The notes under the pieces were generated by a model that saw nothing but the letters and a program-made list of their open reading frames with translations, did no database searches and had not been told where the DNA came from. This document shows, piece after piece, positions 1-6,502 of a stretch of 29,486 nt of DNA. The stretch's first letter is position 1, and each line of letters opens with the position of its first letter. Source of the DNA: WVXT01 sp964345635 (GTDB taxonomy: Bacteria; UBA6262; WVXT01); NCBI GenBank assembly GCA_964345635.1, contig CAYFRM010000023.1, positions 1 through 29,486 of the forward strand. The letters are read 5' to 3'. The position numbers were made by a program, and so were the translations under genes.

Positions 1-327
1 AACGTTTTGGGAGTAATTATCTATTGGTTAGGCAGGATCAAGGGCTTGCGCACGGATACAGCTTATGTTGGTGGCGAGATAATTCCCCAGGATAGCCGTG
101 TAACCGGGGTGGACTTCTATGATACAATAAGAGATTTGGCCACACTTAAAGGAATCTATAGAAAAAGCGAAAAGAAACTTTTCGATATTTATGACCAGGG
201 AACAAGATTTGTATTTTTCTTTATTCGAGGATTAAGAAAGATTCACAGTGGAGTATTATCTACATATCTGTTTTGGTCTCTTTTCGGCATGCTGATTCTT
301 TTCATAATTATGCTGTTTAGGATTTAG
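1..327 (+). CDS. NuoL/HyfB-type proton-pumping subunit, C-terminal part (5' cut by window)
   Basis: The reading frame is open from the first base and ends at TAG 325-327, so only about 108 C-terminal residues are present and the start lies upstream. The visible part has a YVGGE motif, a soluble stretch, and a final hydrophobic helix preceded by 'LRKIHSGVLSTYLFW', the usual ending of the large antiporter-like subunits of Ech/Hyf/Mbh hydrogenases and complex I. Such subunits carry a proton or sodium ion across the inner membrane. It sits 4 bp before an MbhD/E-like gene and heads a run of Mrp-type subunits, which supports a membrane-bound hydrogenase or related complex. The exact subfamily cannot be fixed from the fragment. 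Confidence 0.75.
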   Translation, partial: NVLGVIIYWLGRIKGLRTDTAYVGGEIIPQDSRVTGVDFYDTIRDLATLKGIYRKSEKKLFDIYDQGTRFVFFFIRGLRKIHSGVLSTYLFWSLFGMLILFIIMLFRI

Positions 328-331
328 AGCT

Positions 332-880
332 ATGTTTGAGTTATACGTTCTCCTTTTATTTATGATTTTGGGAGCAATAATTGCTGTGGAGATAAAAGAT
401 TTGCTCTCTTCAGTAGTTGCTGTGGGTGCAGTGGGTTTAGGATTATCCGTTGCTTTCTTGATTCTAAAAGCGCCTGATTTGGCCATCACCCAGTTGGTTG
501 TGGAGATATTGTGTTTAATCATTTTAATCAGGGCAACAATAAAGAGAGATATTCCAACACTGGAGCGAGGAAAGGAAATTGTTAACGCGGTTATGGTTCT
601 TTTGTTCATTGGAGGCTTTCTGTTTTTTGCTTACCGCGCTTTGAAAGATTTACCATCATTCGGACATCCCATAATGAGAGTTAGCCAGAATTATCTGGCT
701 GAAGGGTTAAAAAAGACAGGCGCGACCAATCTGGTTGCTTCAGTGATACTAGACTTCCGTGCCTATGATACCTTAGGCGAAGCGACTGTGCTTTTTACTG
801 CAGTGATCGGGGTTTTAGCGGTCTTGCGCCGGATTGGACGTAAGAAAGTCAATGAGACTGTGAGAGAGGAAGATGAATAA
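332..880 (+). CDS. MbhD/MbhE-like (DUF4040) membrane subunit
   Basis: A 182-residue membrane protein. Residues 1-70 are three hydrophobic helices with the 'KAPDLAITQLVVEILCLIIL' signature of the DUF4040/MbhD family, which corresponds to part of the C-terminal region of MrpA. The rest (helix near 85-105, the loop containing 'VVASVILDFRAYDTLGEA'-like residues around 140-155, and a last helix) matches MbhE. One polypeptide therefore covers MbhD plus MbhE, as is common in bacterial versions. Its job is in the ion-translocating arm of the complex. It starts 4 bp after the previous stop and its end overlaps the next gene by 8 bp, indicating translational coupling. Confidence 0.8.
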   Translation: MFELYVLLLFMILGAIIAVEIKDLLSSVVAVGAVGLGLSVAFLILKAPDLAITQLVVEILCLIILIRATIKRDIPTLERGKEIVNAVMVLLFIGGFLFFAYRALKDLPSFGHPIMRVSQNYLAEGLKKTGATNLVASVILDFRAYDTLGEATVLFTAVIGVLAVLRRIGRKKVNETVREEDE

Positions 881-1325
881 GAAAACTGAAGAGCCAGGTA
901 TGACCCTGATTGTCAAGACGATAACGCGGCTCACAGTAGGGTTAATTCTTTTATACGGAATATATATTGTCACACATGGCCATCTTTCGCCAGGTGGTGG
1001 CTTTCCTGGGGGCGTAATCATCGCTCTATCTTTTATACATCTTATGCTTGCCTTTGGCAAAGATTTGGCATTAAGAAAATTGAGTCGTGGTGCAGCCGCT
1101 TTCTTCGAGAGTTTTGGGGCAATAATGTTTTTGACCATTGCCCTTGTGGGAATTGTGGGAGGGTATTTCTTTCTTAATTTCGTTCTTAAAGGTAGACCAT
1201 TCAATCTCTTTAGCGCAGGGATTATTCCTTTATGTAATATTGCTATTTGTCTTAAAGTAGGAGCTGGTCTATTCGCCGTATTCGTTGCTTTAATATTTTT
1301 GAAGATAACTGTAAAAAGAGAGTAA
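873..1325 (+). CDS. MnhB/MbhF-like antiporter subunit
   Basis: A 150-residue protein with about four transmembrane helices. The motif 'HGHLSPGGGFPGGVI' (about residues 31-46) is the hallmark of the MnhB domain found in Mrp Na+/H+ antiporters and in the MbhF subunit of membrane-bound hydrogenases. It acts in the inner membrane as part of the cation-translocating module. The ATG at 873 lies inside the end of the preceding gene (8-bp overlap) and the next gene starts 3 bp after its stop, so it belongs firmly to this operon. Confidence 0.87.
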   Translation: MNKKTEEPGMTLIVKTITRLTVGLILLYGIYIVTHGHLSPGGGFPGGVIIALSFIHLMLAFGKDLALRKLSRGAAAFFESFGAIMFLTIALVGIVGGYFFLNFVLKGRPFNLFSAGIIPLCNIAICLKVGAGLFAVFVALIFLKITVKRE

Positions 1326-1328
1326 TCG

Positions 1329-1664
1329 ATGATTTATTTAATGTGCCTTGTTCTATTCTTTATTGGTGTCTACTGTATCCTGGTAAAGAGAAACCTTATC
1401 AAGATTATCATTGGTATCGGGATTGTTGAGTATGCGGTTAATCTATTTTTCATACTGGTTGGCTATCGTGCACAAGGCCGCGCGCCAATACTTGCTGAAA
1501 AGCAAGTGGTCCAGAATATGGTTGACCCTCTTCCTCAGGCACTAATCCTGACCGCTATCGTTATTGGTTTAGCCGTTACTGTTTTGATTGTTTCTATTGC
1601 TGTAAAAATCTATGATAAATATGGAACTTTCGATATTACCAAAATCAGAAGATTACGAGGATAA
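1329..1664 (+). CDS. MnhC/NuoK-like antiporter subunit (MbhG)
   Basis: A 111-residue protein of three transmembrane helices with the NuoK/MnhC pattern: a short first helix, 'GIGIVEYAVNLFFILVGY' in the second, and 'DPLPQALILTAIVIGLAVT' in the third, which is the most conserved stretch in the family and includes the acidic and proline residues seen in MrpC. It is expected to be one of the small antiporter-like subunits in the proton/sodium path. It lies 3 bp after MnhB and 3 bp before MnhD, in the same order as Mrp and Mbh operons. Confidence 0.88.
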   Translation: MIYLMCLVLFFIGVYCILVKRNLIKIIIGIGIVEYAVNLFFILVGYRAQGRAPILAEKQVVQNMVDPLPQALILTAIVIGLAVTVLIVSIAVKIYDKYGTFDITKIRRLRG

Positions 1665-1667
1665 GCG

Positions 1668-3188
1668 ATGAATCTGGCGCTGTTACCTGTTACTCCTAAG
1701 TTATTACCATTGTTTGTGGCGATCCCGTTAGGTTCTGCTTTCATAGTTTCTCTTTTAGGAAAAAAGTTAAGAGGATTTGCTGATACTTTTTCCAATTTAG
1801 CTACTCTTTCCTTACTTTCTCTCTCTTTGCTTTCTCTTCTTTTGATTAAGCAGTCTGGAACCGTCGTTTATAAGGTCGGCGGATGGATACCACCTATTGG
1901 AATCTGTATGGTTTTGGATAGTCTGACTAGTTTTATGCTGGTCACGGTCAACTTGATCGCATTTTTGGTTACTATTTACTCTATAAGTTACATGGAAAGA
2001 TATACCGCCAAATGGAAGTTCTATACTCTATTCTTATTGATGCTCGCCGGCATGAACGGGGTAATCGTCACCGGGGATATGTTTAATCTATTTGTTTTTT
2101 TAGAAATTGGCGCTATTTCAAGTTATGCCCTGGTTGCTTTCGGGGTGGAGCATGAGGAGTTAGAAGCTTCTTTCAAATATATGGTGATGGGAAGTTTAGC
2201 TTCCTCTTTTATACTCCTGGGCATTGCTTTATTATATAGTTATACCTCCAGTCTAAATATGGCAGATATTTCTCGCACTTTGGCAGAAAGAGGAGGGGGT
2301 CAGATAGTCCTTTTTGTCAGCGTTCTATTTCTCATGGGTTTTGGATTAAAGGCAGCCCTGGTGCCATTCCATGCCTGGCTACCCGATGCTCACCCCTCGG
2401 CACCTGCTCCCATATCAGCGATGCTTTCCGGGGTATTGATTAAGGCTCTGGGTGTTTATGCATTGGCCAGAATCTTTTTCAATGTTCTGGGAATGAGCGC
2501 TATTTCATCTTATATCCTGATGGTCCTGGGAACCATCTCTATGATTCTGGGTGGGCTTCTGGCTTTGGGACAGGAAGATATCAAGCGATTATTTGCCTAT
2601 TCCAGTATCAGTCAGATAGGTTATGTTGTTCTGGGGATAGGTTTGGGAACGCCTCTGGGAATCCTGGCGGGGCTATTCCACCTGTTTAATCATGCGGCTT
2701 TTAAGTCTTTACTATTCTTAAATTCCGGCTCAATAGAATACGCAACCGGCACGAGAGATTTGAGAAAAATGGGCGGTCTGACATCCCGGATGCCGGTTAC
2801 CGGATACTCTTCTCTGGTTGGTTCAATGTCTATTTCCGGTATACCACCTCTAAGCGGTTTCTGGTCCAAATTACTGATTATTCTGGCTGCAATTCAAGCC
2901 AAGCATTTTATCTTTGCTGCTATCGCTGTCCTGGTGAGTATATTAACATTAGCGTACTATTTGAAAGTACAGAGATTGGCGTTTTTTGGACAGTTAAAGA
3001 ACTCATTGAAGGGAATAAGAGAAGTTCCTCTAACAATGAAATTATCGATGATTGCCTTGTCTATTATTTGCATATTCGGAGGATTACTATTAATCCCCGG
3101 GATACAGAAGAATTTTCTTAATTTAGCCACTGAGGTCTTAGTGAATGGTAATAATTACGCCCAGGTCATTTTCGGGAGTATACGATAG
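1668..3188 (+). CDS. MnhD/NuoN-type proton-conducting subunit (MbhH)
   Basis: A 506-residue protein with about 14 hydrophobic segments, the normal size for the MnhD/NuoN/MbhH family. The family core is clear: 'MFNLFVFLEIGAISSYALVA' near residue 140 with its conserved Glu, then 'KAALVPFHAWLPDAHPSAPA' near 230 with the Lys/His residues of the proton channel, and 'EDIKRLFAYSSISQIGYV' near 300. It moves H+ or Na+ across the inner membrane, powered by ferredoxin oxidation in the rest of the complex. ATG 1668 follows a GAGGA ribosome site; the stop TAG shares its G with the GTG start of the next gene. Confidence 0.92.
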   Translation: MNLALLPVTPKLLPLFVAIPLGSAFIVSLLGKKLRGFADTFSNLATLSLLSLSLLSLLLIKQSGTVVYKVGGWIPPIGICMVLDSLTSFMLVTVNLIAFLVTIYSISYMERYTAKWKFYTLFLLMLAGMNGVIVTGDMFNLFVFLEIGAISSYALVAFGVEHEELEASFKYMVMGSLASSFILLGIALLYSYTSSLNMADISRTLAERGGGQIVLFVSVLFLMGFGLKAALVPFHAWLPDAHPSAPAPISAMLSGVLIKALGVYALARIFFNVLGMSAISSYILMVLGTISMILGGLLALGQEDIKRLFAYSSISQIGYVVLGIGLGTPLGILAGLFHLFNHAAFKSLLFLNSGSIEYATGTRDLRKMGGLTSRMPVTGYSSLVGSMSISGIPPLSGFWSKLLIILAAIQAKHFIFAAIAVLVSILTLAYYLKVQRLAFFGQLKNSLKGIREVPLTMKLSMIALSIICIFGGLLLIPGIQKNFLNLATEVLVNGNNYAQVIFGSIR

Positions 3189-3682
3189 TGAAAAGTAGGA
3201 TTGTCTTATTTTTTCTGGCGATATTAGTCTGGTTTGGCTTAACCTGGCCACCAGACTGGCAGCACGTTTCAATTGGAATTCTGGTAGCAACATTTGTTGC
3301 CTTTATGACCGGGGACATGTTTGTCAAGCGTCCATATCTTTTCAGACATCCCAAACGATATTTTTGGTTGCTCTATTATTTGCCCATTTTTATCTGGGAA
3401 TGCATAAAAGCAAATTTCGATGTGGCCTATCGGGTAGGTCATCCGGATCTTCCCATTAATCCGGGAATAGTCAAAGTAAAGACGAGTCTGAAGTCGGATA
3501 CAGGCCTTACATTTCTGGCTAATTCCATCACGCTTACGCCCGGGACTTTAAGCGTAGATGTTAACCAGGAAGAAGGGGTCCTCTACGTCCACTGGATTGA
3601 CGTTAAGGATAAAGATGTGGAAAAGGCAACGAAAATGATTGTAGGCAGGTTTGAACCCATTTTGAGGAGAATTTTCGAATAG
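3188..3682 (+). CDS. MnhE-like antiporter subunit (MbhA)
   Basis: A 164-residue member of the MnhE family. It has two or three N-terminal helices (about 1-45 and 55-75), then a soluble C-terminal half with the family motif 'SDTGLTFLANSITLTPGTLSVDV' spread over about residues 103-125 and a conserved 'YVHWIDV' strand. The GTG start at 3188 overlaps the previous stop by one base, typical of this operon's coupled genes. MnhE is a structural subunit of Mrp antiporters and of Mbh-type hydrogenases. The next gene begins after an 82-bp gap containing two hairpins, the only sizeable gap in the operon. Confidence 0.9.
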   Translation: MKSRIVLFFLAILVWFGLTWPPDWQHVSIGILVATFVAFMTGDMFVKRPYLFRHPKRYFWLLYYLPIFIWECIKANFDVAYRVGHPDLPINPGIVKVKTSLKSDTGLTFLANSITLTPGTLSVDVNQEEGVLYVHWIDVKDKDVEKATKMIVGRFEPILRRIFE

Positions 3683-3690
3683 GTTTGGTC

Positions 3691-3736
3691 GGTCGCCCTT
3701 TAGGGTGACGGGTCGGCACTCTAAAGAGTGCCCGAC
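3691..3736. repeat. Double hairpin, REP-like, inside the operon
   Basis: Two adjacent inverted repeats lie in the gap between the MnhE and MnhF genes. The first is GTCGCCCT/AGGGTGAC (3691-3708, one G-T pair, 2-base loop). The second is an 11-bp stem with one bulge, GGTCGGCACTC/GAGTGCCCGACC (3710-3736, loop TAAA). No T-run follows, so a simple terminator is unlikely. It resembles the other varied-stem hairpins in this window's intergenic gaps. Confidence 0.6.
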
Positions 3737-3764
3737 CACTGCGGATGCCAAAGGAGATGTAAAC

Positions 3765-4127
3765 ATGAACAGGAGATTACGCTGGCTGGTAGGATTATTA
3801 ATAATAATTGCACTAATTGGAGCAATAATATTCTATCCTCCTGCCTCGCTCCTGGAGTGGCAGTCAGTTAGTCTTATGCGCTTTTTCTTTATCCTTTTAC
3901 TTTGCTCCATATTTTGTCTATATCGAATTTTGAGAGGTCCTACTCCAGCGGACAGGGTAGTCTCCATTGATATATTGGGAATATTAATTGTTGGTCTTTG
4001 CGCTGTTCTGGGCATTCCTACGGGAAGGCCCTGGTATATTGATATTGGTATTGCCTGGGCTTTGCAGAGTTTCATTGCTACTATTGCCTTAGCCAAATAC
4101 CTTGAAGGAAAGGGGTTCGAGGAATAA
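3765..4127 (+). CDS. MnhF-like antiporter subunit (MbhB)
   Basis: A 120-residue protein with three transmembrane helices. The core 'LCLYRILRGPTPADRVVSIDI'-type segment and following helices match MnhF, including the Arg-Gly-Pro and Asp-Arg-Val residues conserved in the family. An upstream in-frame ATG at 3705 lies within the hairpin repeat and would add 20 residues of hydrophilic sequence; I prefer ATG 3765, which has a strong AAGGAG site 8-10 bases upstream and gives the usual family length. It shares one base with the MnhG start (TAATG at 4125-4129). Confidence 0.86.
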   Translation: MNRRLRWLVGLLIIIALIGAIIFYPPASLLEWQSVSLMRFFFILLLCSIFCLYRILRGPTPADRVVSIDILGILIVGLCAVLGIPTGRPWYIDIGIAWALQSFIATIALAKYLEGKGFEE

Positions 4128-4480
4128 TGGTAGAAATAATCGGATATATATTTATTGCGGTTGGACTGGTATTTGACCTTTTTGGCTGCATTGGTCTGGT
4201 GAGGCTTCCCGACGTATACAATCGGCTTCAGGCTTCTACCAAATGTGTAACACTGGGGACCTGTAGTATTCTATTCGGGCTATTTCTATTCCGCGGATTT
4301 ACTGCTAGTGGAATTAAAGCTTTACTTTGTATTGTCTTCTTAATATTGACCGCCCCAGTATCTGCACATGCCATTGCTCGGGGAGCACATATTTCGGGAG
4401 TAAAACTCTGGGATAAATCGGTCTGCGATAAGTATCAGGAAGACAAACAAGCAAGTTCTCGCCAGGAGCGCAGGGAATGA
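4127..4480 (+). CDS. MnhG-like antiporter subunit (MbhC)
   Basis: A 117-residue protein with three hydrophobic helices and the MnhG signature 'GLVRLPDVYNRLQASTKCVTLG' over about residues 23-45, followed by 'TAPVSAHAIARGAH' near the C-terminus, another conserved MnhG stretch. It completes the set of small Mrp-type subunits. Start and stop overlap both neighbours (TAATG upstream, ATGA downstream), so translation of E-F-G and the ferredoxin gene is tightly linked apart from the hairpin gap before F. Confidence 0.9.
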   Translation: MVEIIGYIFIAVGLVFDLFGCIGLVRLPDVYNRLQASTKCVTLGTCSILFGLFLFRGFTASGIKALLCIVFLILTAPVSAHAIARGAHISGVKLWDKSVCDKYQEDKQASSRQERRE

Positions 4481-5103
4481 AGTATCCGAAATTACGGGAA
4501 TTAAAAGAAGCAATTAAAGCAATCATAAAGGGTCCGTATACGACGAAATTCCCCCGTGAGCCCCATGTGCCTCAGGAGAAGTTTCGGGGGAAGCCCGAGT
4601 TTTATGAGGAAGATTGCGTCGGCTGCTGTGCCTGTGCAGAAGTTTGTCCAGCAAAGGTAATCGATGTCATAGATGACATTACAGCAAAACCACCCATGCG
4701 GAGATTTGTTTTGCATTTTGACACCTGTATTTTCTGCGGGCAGTGTCAGGCGAATTGCATTACGGAAAAAGGAATCAAACTCACCGGAGAATACGATCTG
4801 GCTCTATTTAACAGGAAAGAGGCTACGGTTAAGGTGGAGAAGGAATTGTTGGTTTGTGAGGAGTGTGGTAAAGTGATGGGAGCCAAAGACCACCTTTACT
4901 TTCTGGCCAGTAAGCTGGGACCCCTGGCATATGGTAATATGCCTTTATTACTCGCCAAGTCGGGAGAGCTGCAATTAGTAGAGGCCCCGCCAATAATAGG
5001 TCCTCCTTTGCGGAGGGCACACATCTTTCGCTTCCTCTGTCCCCGGTGTCGTCGAGAAGTTCTGCTGGAAGATATCTGGGGCAAAAAGAGAGCCGAAAAA
5101 TAA
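4477..5103 (+). CDS. 8Fe ferredoxin subunit of the hydrogenase (NuoI/MbhN/HycF-like) with C-terminal Zn-ribbon-like cysteines
   Basis: A 208-residue soluble protein expected to sit on the cytoplasmic side of the complex and pass electrons from ferredoxin to the NiFe site. Two [4Fe-4S] motifs are visible: C47-C50-C53-C57 and C84-C87-C90-C94, each followed as usual by Pro or near-Pro residues in the first case. The N-terminal 'REPHVP' and 'RGKPEF' segments match NuoI/EchF/HycF. Beyond the usual core, a C-terminal extension carries C127-C130 and C188-C191 pairs about 58 residues apart, which could bind Zn or another iron centre; HycF/HyfH-type proteins have a related tail. ATG 4477 overlaps the MnhG stop by 4 bp. 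Confidence 0.85.
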   Translation: MKYPKLRELKEAIKAIIKGPYTTKFPREPHVPQEKFRGKPEFYEEDCVGCCACAEVCPAKVIDVIDDITAKPPMRRFVLHFDTCIFCGQCQANCITEKGIKLTGEYDLALFNRKEATVKVEKELLVCEECGKVMGAKDHLYFLASKLGPLAYGNMPLLLAKSGELQLVEAPPIIGPPLRRAHIFRFLCPRCRREVLLEDIWGKKRAEK

Positions 5104-5117
5104 TTGTCTAAAAATTA

Positions 5118-5576
5118 ATGGAACTGACGGAACTCAAAAATAGATTTCAGGGCAGAGTATCGATCGTAGGTATCGGGAATCGTTTACGTGGCGATGACGG
5201 GGTCGGCCCGGAGATAATAAGCAGAGTAAAAAATCCTCTACCTTCTCTGGTTTTGTTTGACGTCGGTGAAGCTCCGGAAAATTATCTGGAAAAGATTCTT
5301 AAAGAAAAACCGGACACAATAGTTTTGATTGACGCGGTTGACTTCAATGCTTCTCCGGGAACGATAAAGGTTATGGAAAAGGGCGATATAAGGAATGAGT
5401 CTTTTTCCACGCATAATGTGAGTTTGAATTTGGTAGCGAAATACTTGGAAAAAGAGACCTCTGCAAATGTATTCCTTTTAGGCATACAGCCAGAAACCAC
5501 AGAATTGGGGAGAGAAATTTCCCGGCCAGTGAGAGAGGGTTTAGAAAAGATCGTTACAGTATTGGAAAGAGACTGA
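5118..5576 (+). CDS. hycI: Hydrogenase maturation endopeptidase (HycI/HyaD family, M52)
   Basis: A 152-residue protease that removes the C-terminal peptide of the hydrogenase large subunit after nickel has been inserted, so it acts in the cytoplasm at the last maturation step. The family start 'VGIGNRLRGDDGVGPEI' is at residues 17-33; D27, D72 (in 'LIDAVD') and H99 (in 'STHN') match the three nickel-sensing ligands of HycI. It lies 14 bp after the ferredoxin gene and 20 bp before hypA. The ATG has only a weak ribosome site, so translation may depend on the upstream gene. The presence of this protease implies a large subunit with a cleavable tail, presumably encoded upstream of the window. Confidence 0.9.
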   Translation: MELTELKNRFQGRVSIVGIGNRLRGDDGVGPEIISRVKNPLPSLVLFDVGEAPENYLEKILKEKPDTIVLIDAVDFNASPGTIKVMEKGDIRNESFSTHNVSLNLVAKYLEKETSANVFLLGIQPETTELGREISRPVREGLEKIVTVLERD

Positions 5577-5596
5577 ACCTTTCCTTTGAGGTTTAT

Positions 5597-5944
5597 ATGC
5601 ATGAATTAGGTGTAGCTCAGGATTTGTTCCGCTTGGTAGAAGATAAAGCAAAAGAAAATAATCTAAGAGAAGTCACCAGGATCGTGGTGATAGTGGGAGA
5701 GGCGGCGGGAATTGAAGAGGATTTTTTGAGACATAGCTTAAGGGACCACGTTATGCCCGGCACTATTGCCGAGAAGGCAGAATTGGAAATTACAAAAGAG
5801 CCGTTACGGGCGAAGTGTTGGGCTTGCGGAAAAGAAATTAATGTTCAGCAAAGTTCCACTTTGGAGTGTCCCGCTTGCGGGGATAACAATTTAGAAATCA
5901 CCCGGGGAAAAAACGTTTACCTGCAAAGCATCGAAGGCGAATAA
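5597..5944 (+). CDS. hypA: HypA, nickel-insertion chaperone for [NiFe] hydrogenase
   Basis: A 115-residue protein with the HypA layout: N-terminal MHE (H2 is the nickel ligand), and a zinc finger with C74-C77 and C91-C94. HypA carries nickel to the hydrogenase large subunit, normally with the GTPase HypB; no hypB is visible in this window. It ends the hydrogenase operon and the nikR promoter begins 8 bp after its stop. ATG 5597 is preceded by TGAGGT at suitable distance. Length and motifs are standard. Confidence 0.93.
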   Translation: MHELGVAQDLFRLVEDKAKENNLREVTRIVVIVGEAAGIEEDFLRHSLRDHVMPGTIAEKAELEITKEPLRAKCWACGKEINVQQSSTLECPACGDNNLEITRGKNVYLQSIEGE

Positions 5945-5952
5945 GAAAATAC

Positions 5953-5982
5953 TTGACATAAATAGATAGATTGTGCTACAAT
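5953..5982 (+). promoter_or_regulatory. Sigma-70-type promoter of nikR
   Basis: TTGACA at 5953-5958, an 18-bp spacer and TACAAT at 5977-5982, with an extended -10 TG at 5974-5975. It lies directly after the hypA stop and 30 bp before the nikR ATG, so nikR has its own promoter rather than depending only on the hydrogenase operon. Confidence 0.7.
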
Positions 5983-6001
5983 TATCAAAAAAGTAACACA
6001 A
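5971..6001. promoter_or_regulatory. NikR operator overlapping the nikR -10 box
   Basis: An inverted repeat TTGTGCTAC-N13-GTAACACAA, matching in 8 of 9 positions per arm. The inner GTGCTAC-N13-GTAACAC agrees with the GTGTTAC-N13/14-GTAACAC type of NikR site that I recall from Geobacter-like NikR, differing at one base. Because it covers the -10 box and the start of transcription, NikR binding would block the promoter, implying negative autoregulation by nickel. The assignment is inferred from motif and location. Confidence 0.72.
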
Positions 6002-6012
6002 AGGACGAACGC

Positions 6013-6429
6013 ATGGCAGATTTAGTCCGTTTTGGCATATCGCTGGAGAAAGAACTACTGGCCAAATTTGATAAACATATCAAAGAGAAGAATTATCCCA
6101 CTCGCTCCAAAGCTATCGGGGACTTGATCAGAGAGAATTTAGTCAAGAAGGAATGGAAAGAGGGTAAAGAGGTTGTGGGGGCGATTACTCTGGTTTATAA
6201 CCACCACAGGAGAGAATTGGTCAATAGACTAACCGATGTGGAGCACGACTTCCATCGGCTCGTCATTTCCTCGCAACATATTCATCTTGACGAGGACAAT
6301 TGCCTGGAGATAGTGGTAGTGAAGGGTAAGCCCGGGGAAGTGGAGGAATTGGCTTCCAGCCTGAAGGCAACAAAAGGTGTTAAGCACGGCTCTTTGACCA
6401 TGGCCACAACCGGCAAGGGAATAGTGTAG
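6013..6429 (+). CDS. nikR: NikR, nickel-responsive ribbon-helix-helix repressor
   Basis: A 138-residue regulator. Residues 4-45 ('LVRFGISLEKELLAKFDKH...RSKAIGDLIR') form the ribbon-helix-helix DNA-binding domain; the rest is the ACT-like nickel domain. The high-affinity nickel ligands are recognisable as H78, H89, H91 and C97, equivalent to H76, H87, H89 and C95 of E. coli NikR. The frame is open upstream to 5971, but that start would lie inside the promoter; ATG 6013 gives the family's normal start and length. It is flanked by two candidate NikR sites and followed by nickel transport genes, which it probably represses when nickel is plentiful. Confidence 0.95.
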   Translation: MADLVRFGISLEKELLAKFDKHIKEKNYPTRSKAIGDLIRENLVKKEWKEGKEVVGAITLVYNHHRRELVNRLTDVEHDFHRLVISSQHIHLDEDNCLEIVVVKGKPGEVEELASSLKATKGVKHGSLTMATTGKGIV

Positions 6430-6456
6430 TATTATTTTTTTGGCTATTCGTAACAC
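6429..6456. promoter_or_regulatory. Candidate second NikR operator, upstream of the porin-nik operon
   Basis: GTATTAT-N14-GTAACAC. The right arm is identical to the right arm of the operator upstream of nikR and the left arm matches the GTGTTAC consensus in 5 of 7 positions; the 14-bp spacing fits the known 13/14 range. It starts at the last base of nikR and ends 46 bp before the preferred porin start. I did not find a convincing -35/-10 pair around it, so the promoter it would control is not located. Confidence 0.5.
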
Positions 6457-6502
6457 GATTTTGAAAAATGTATCAAGAATAACGGCAAAAGGAAGACAAA
6501 CG

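Noticed and set aside
4247..4253. GTAACAC half-site resembling a NikR arm
   Set aside because: It is inside the MnhG coding region and no left arm is found at 13-14 bp spacing.
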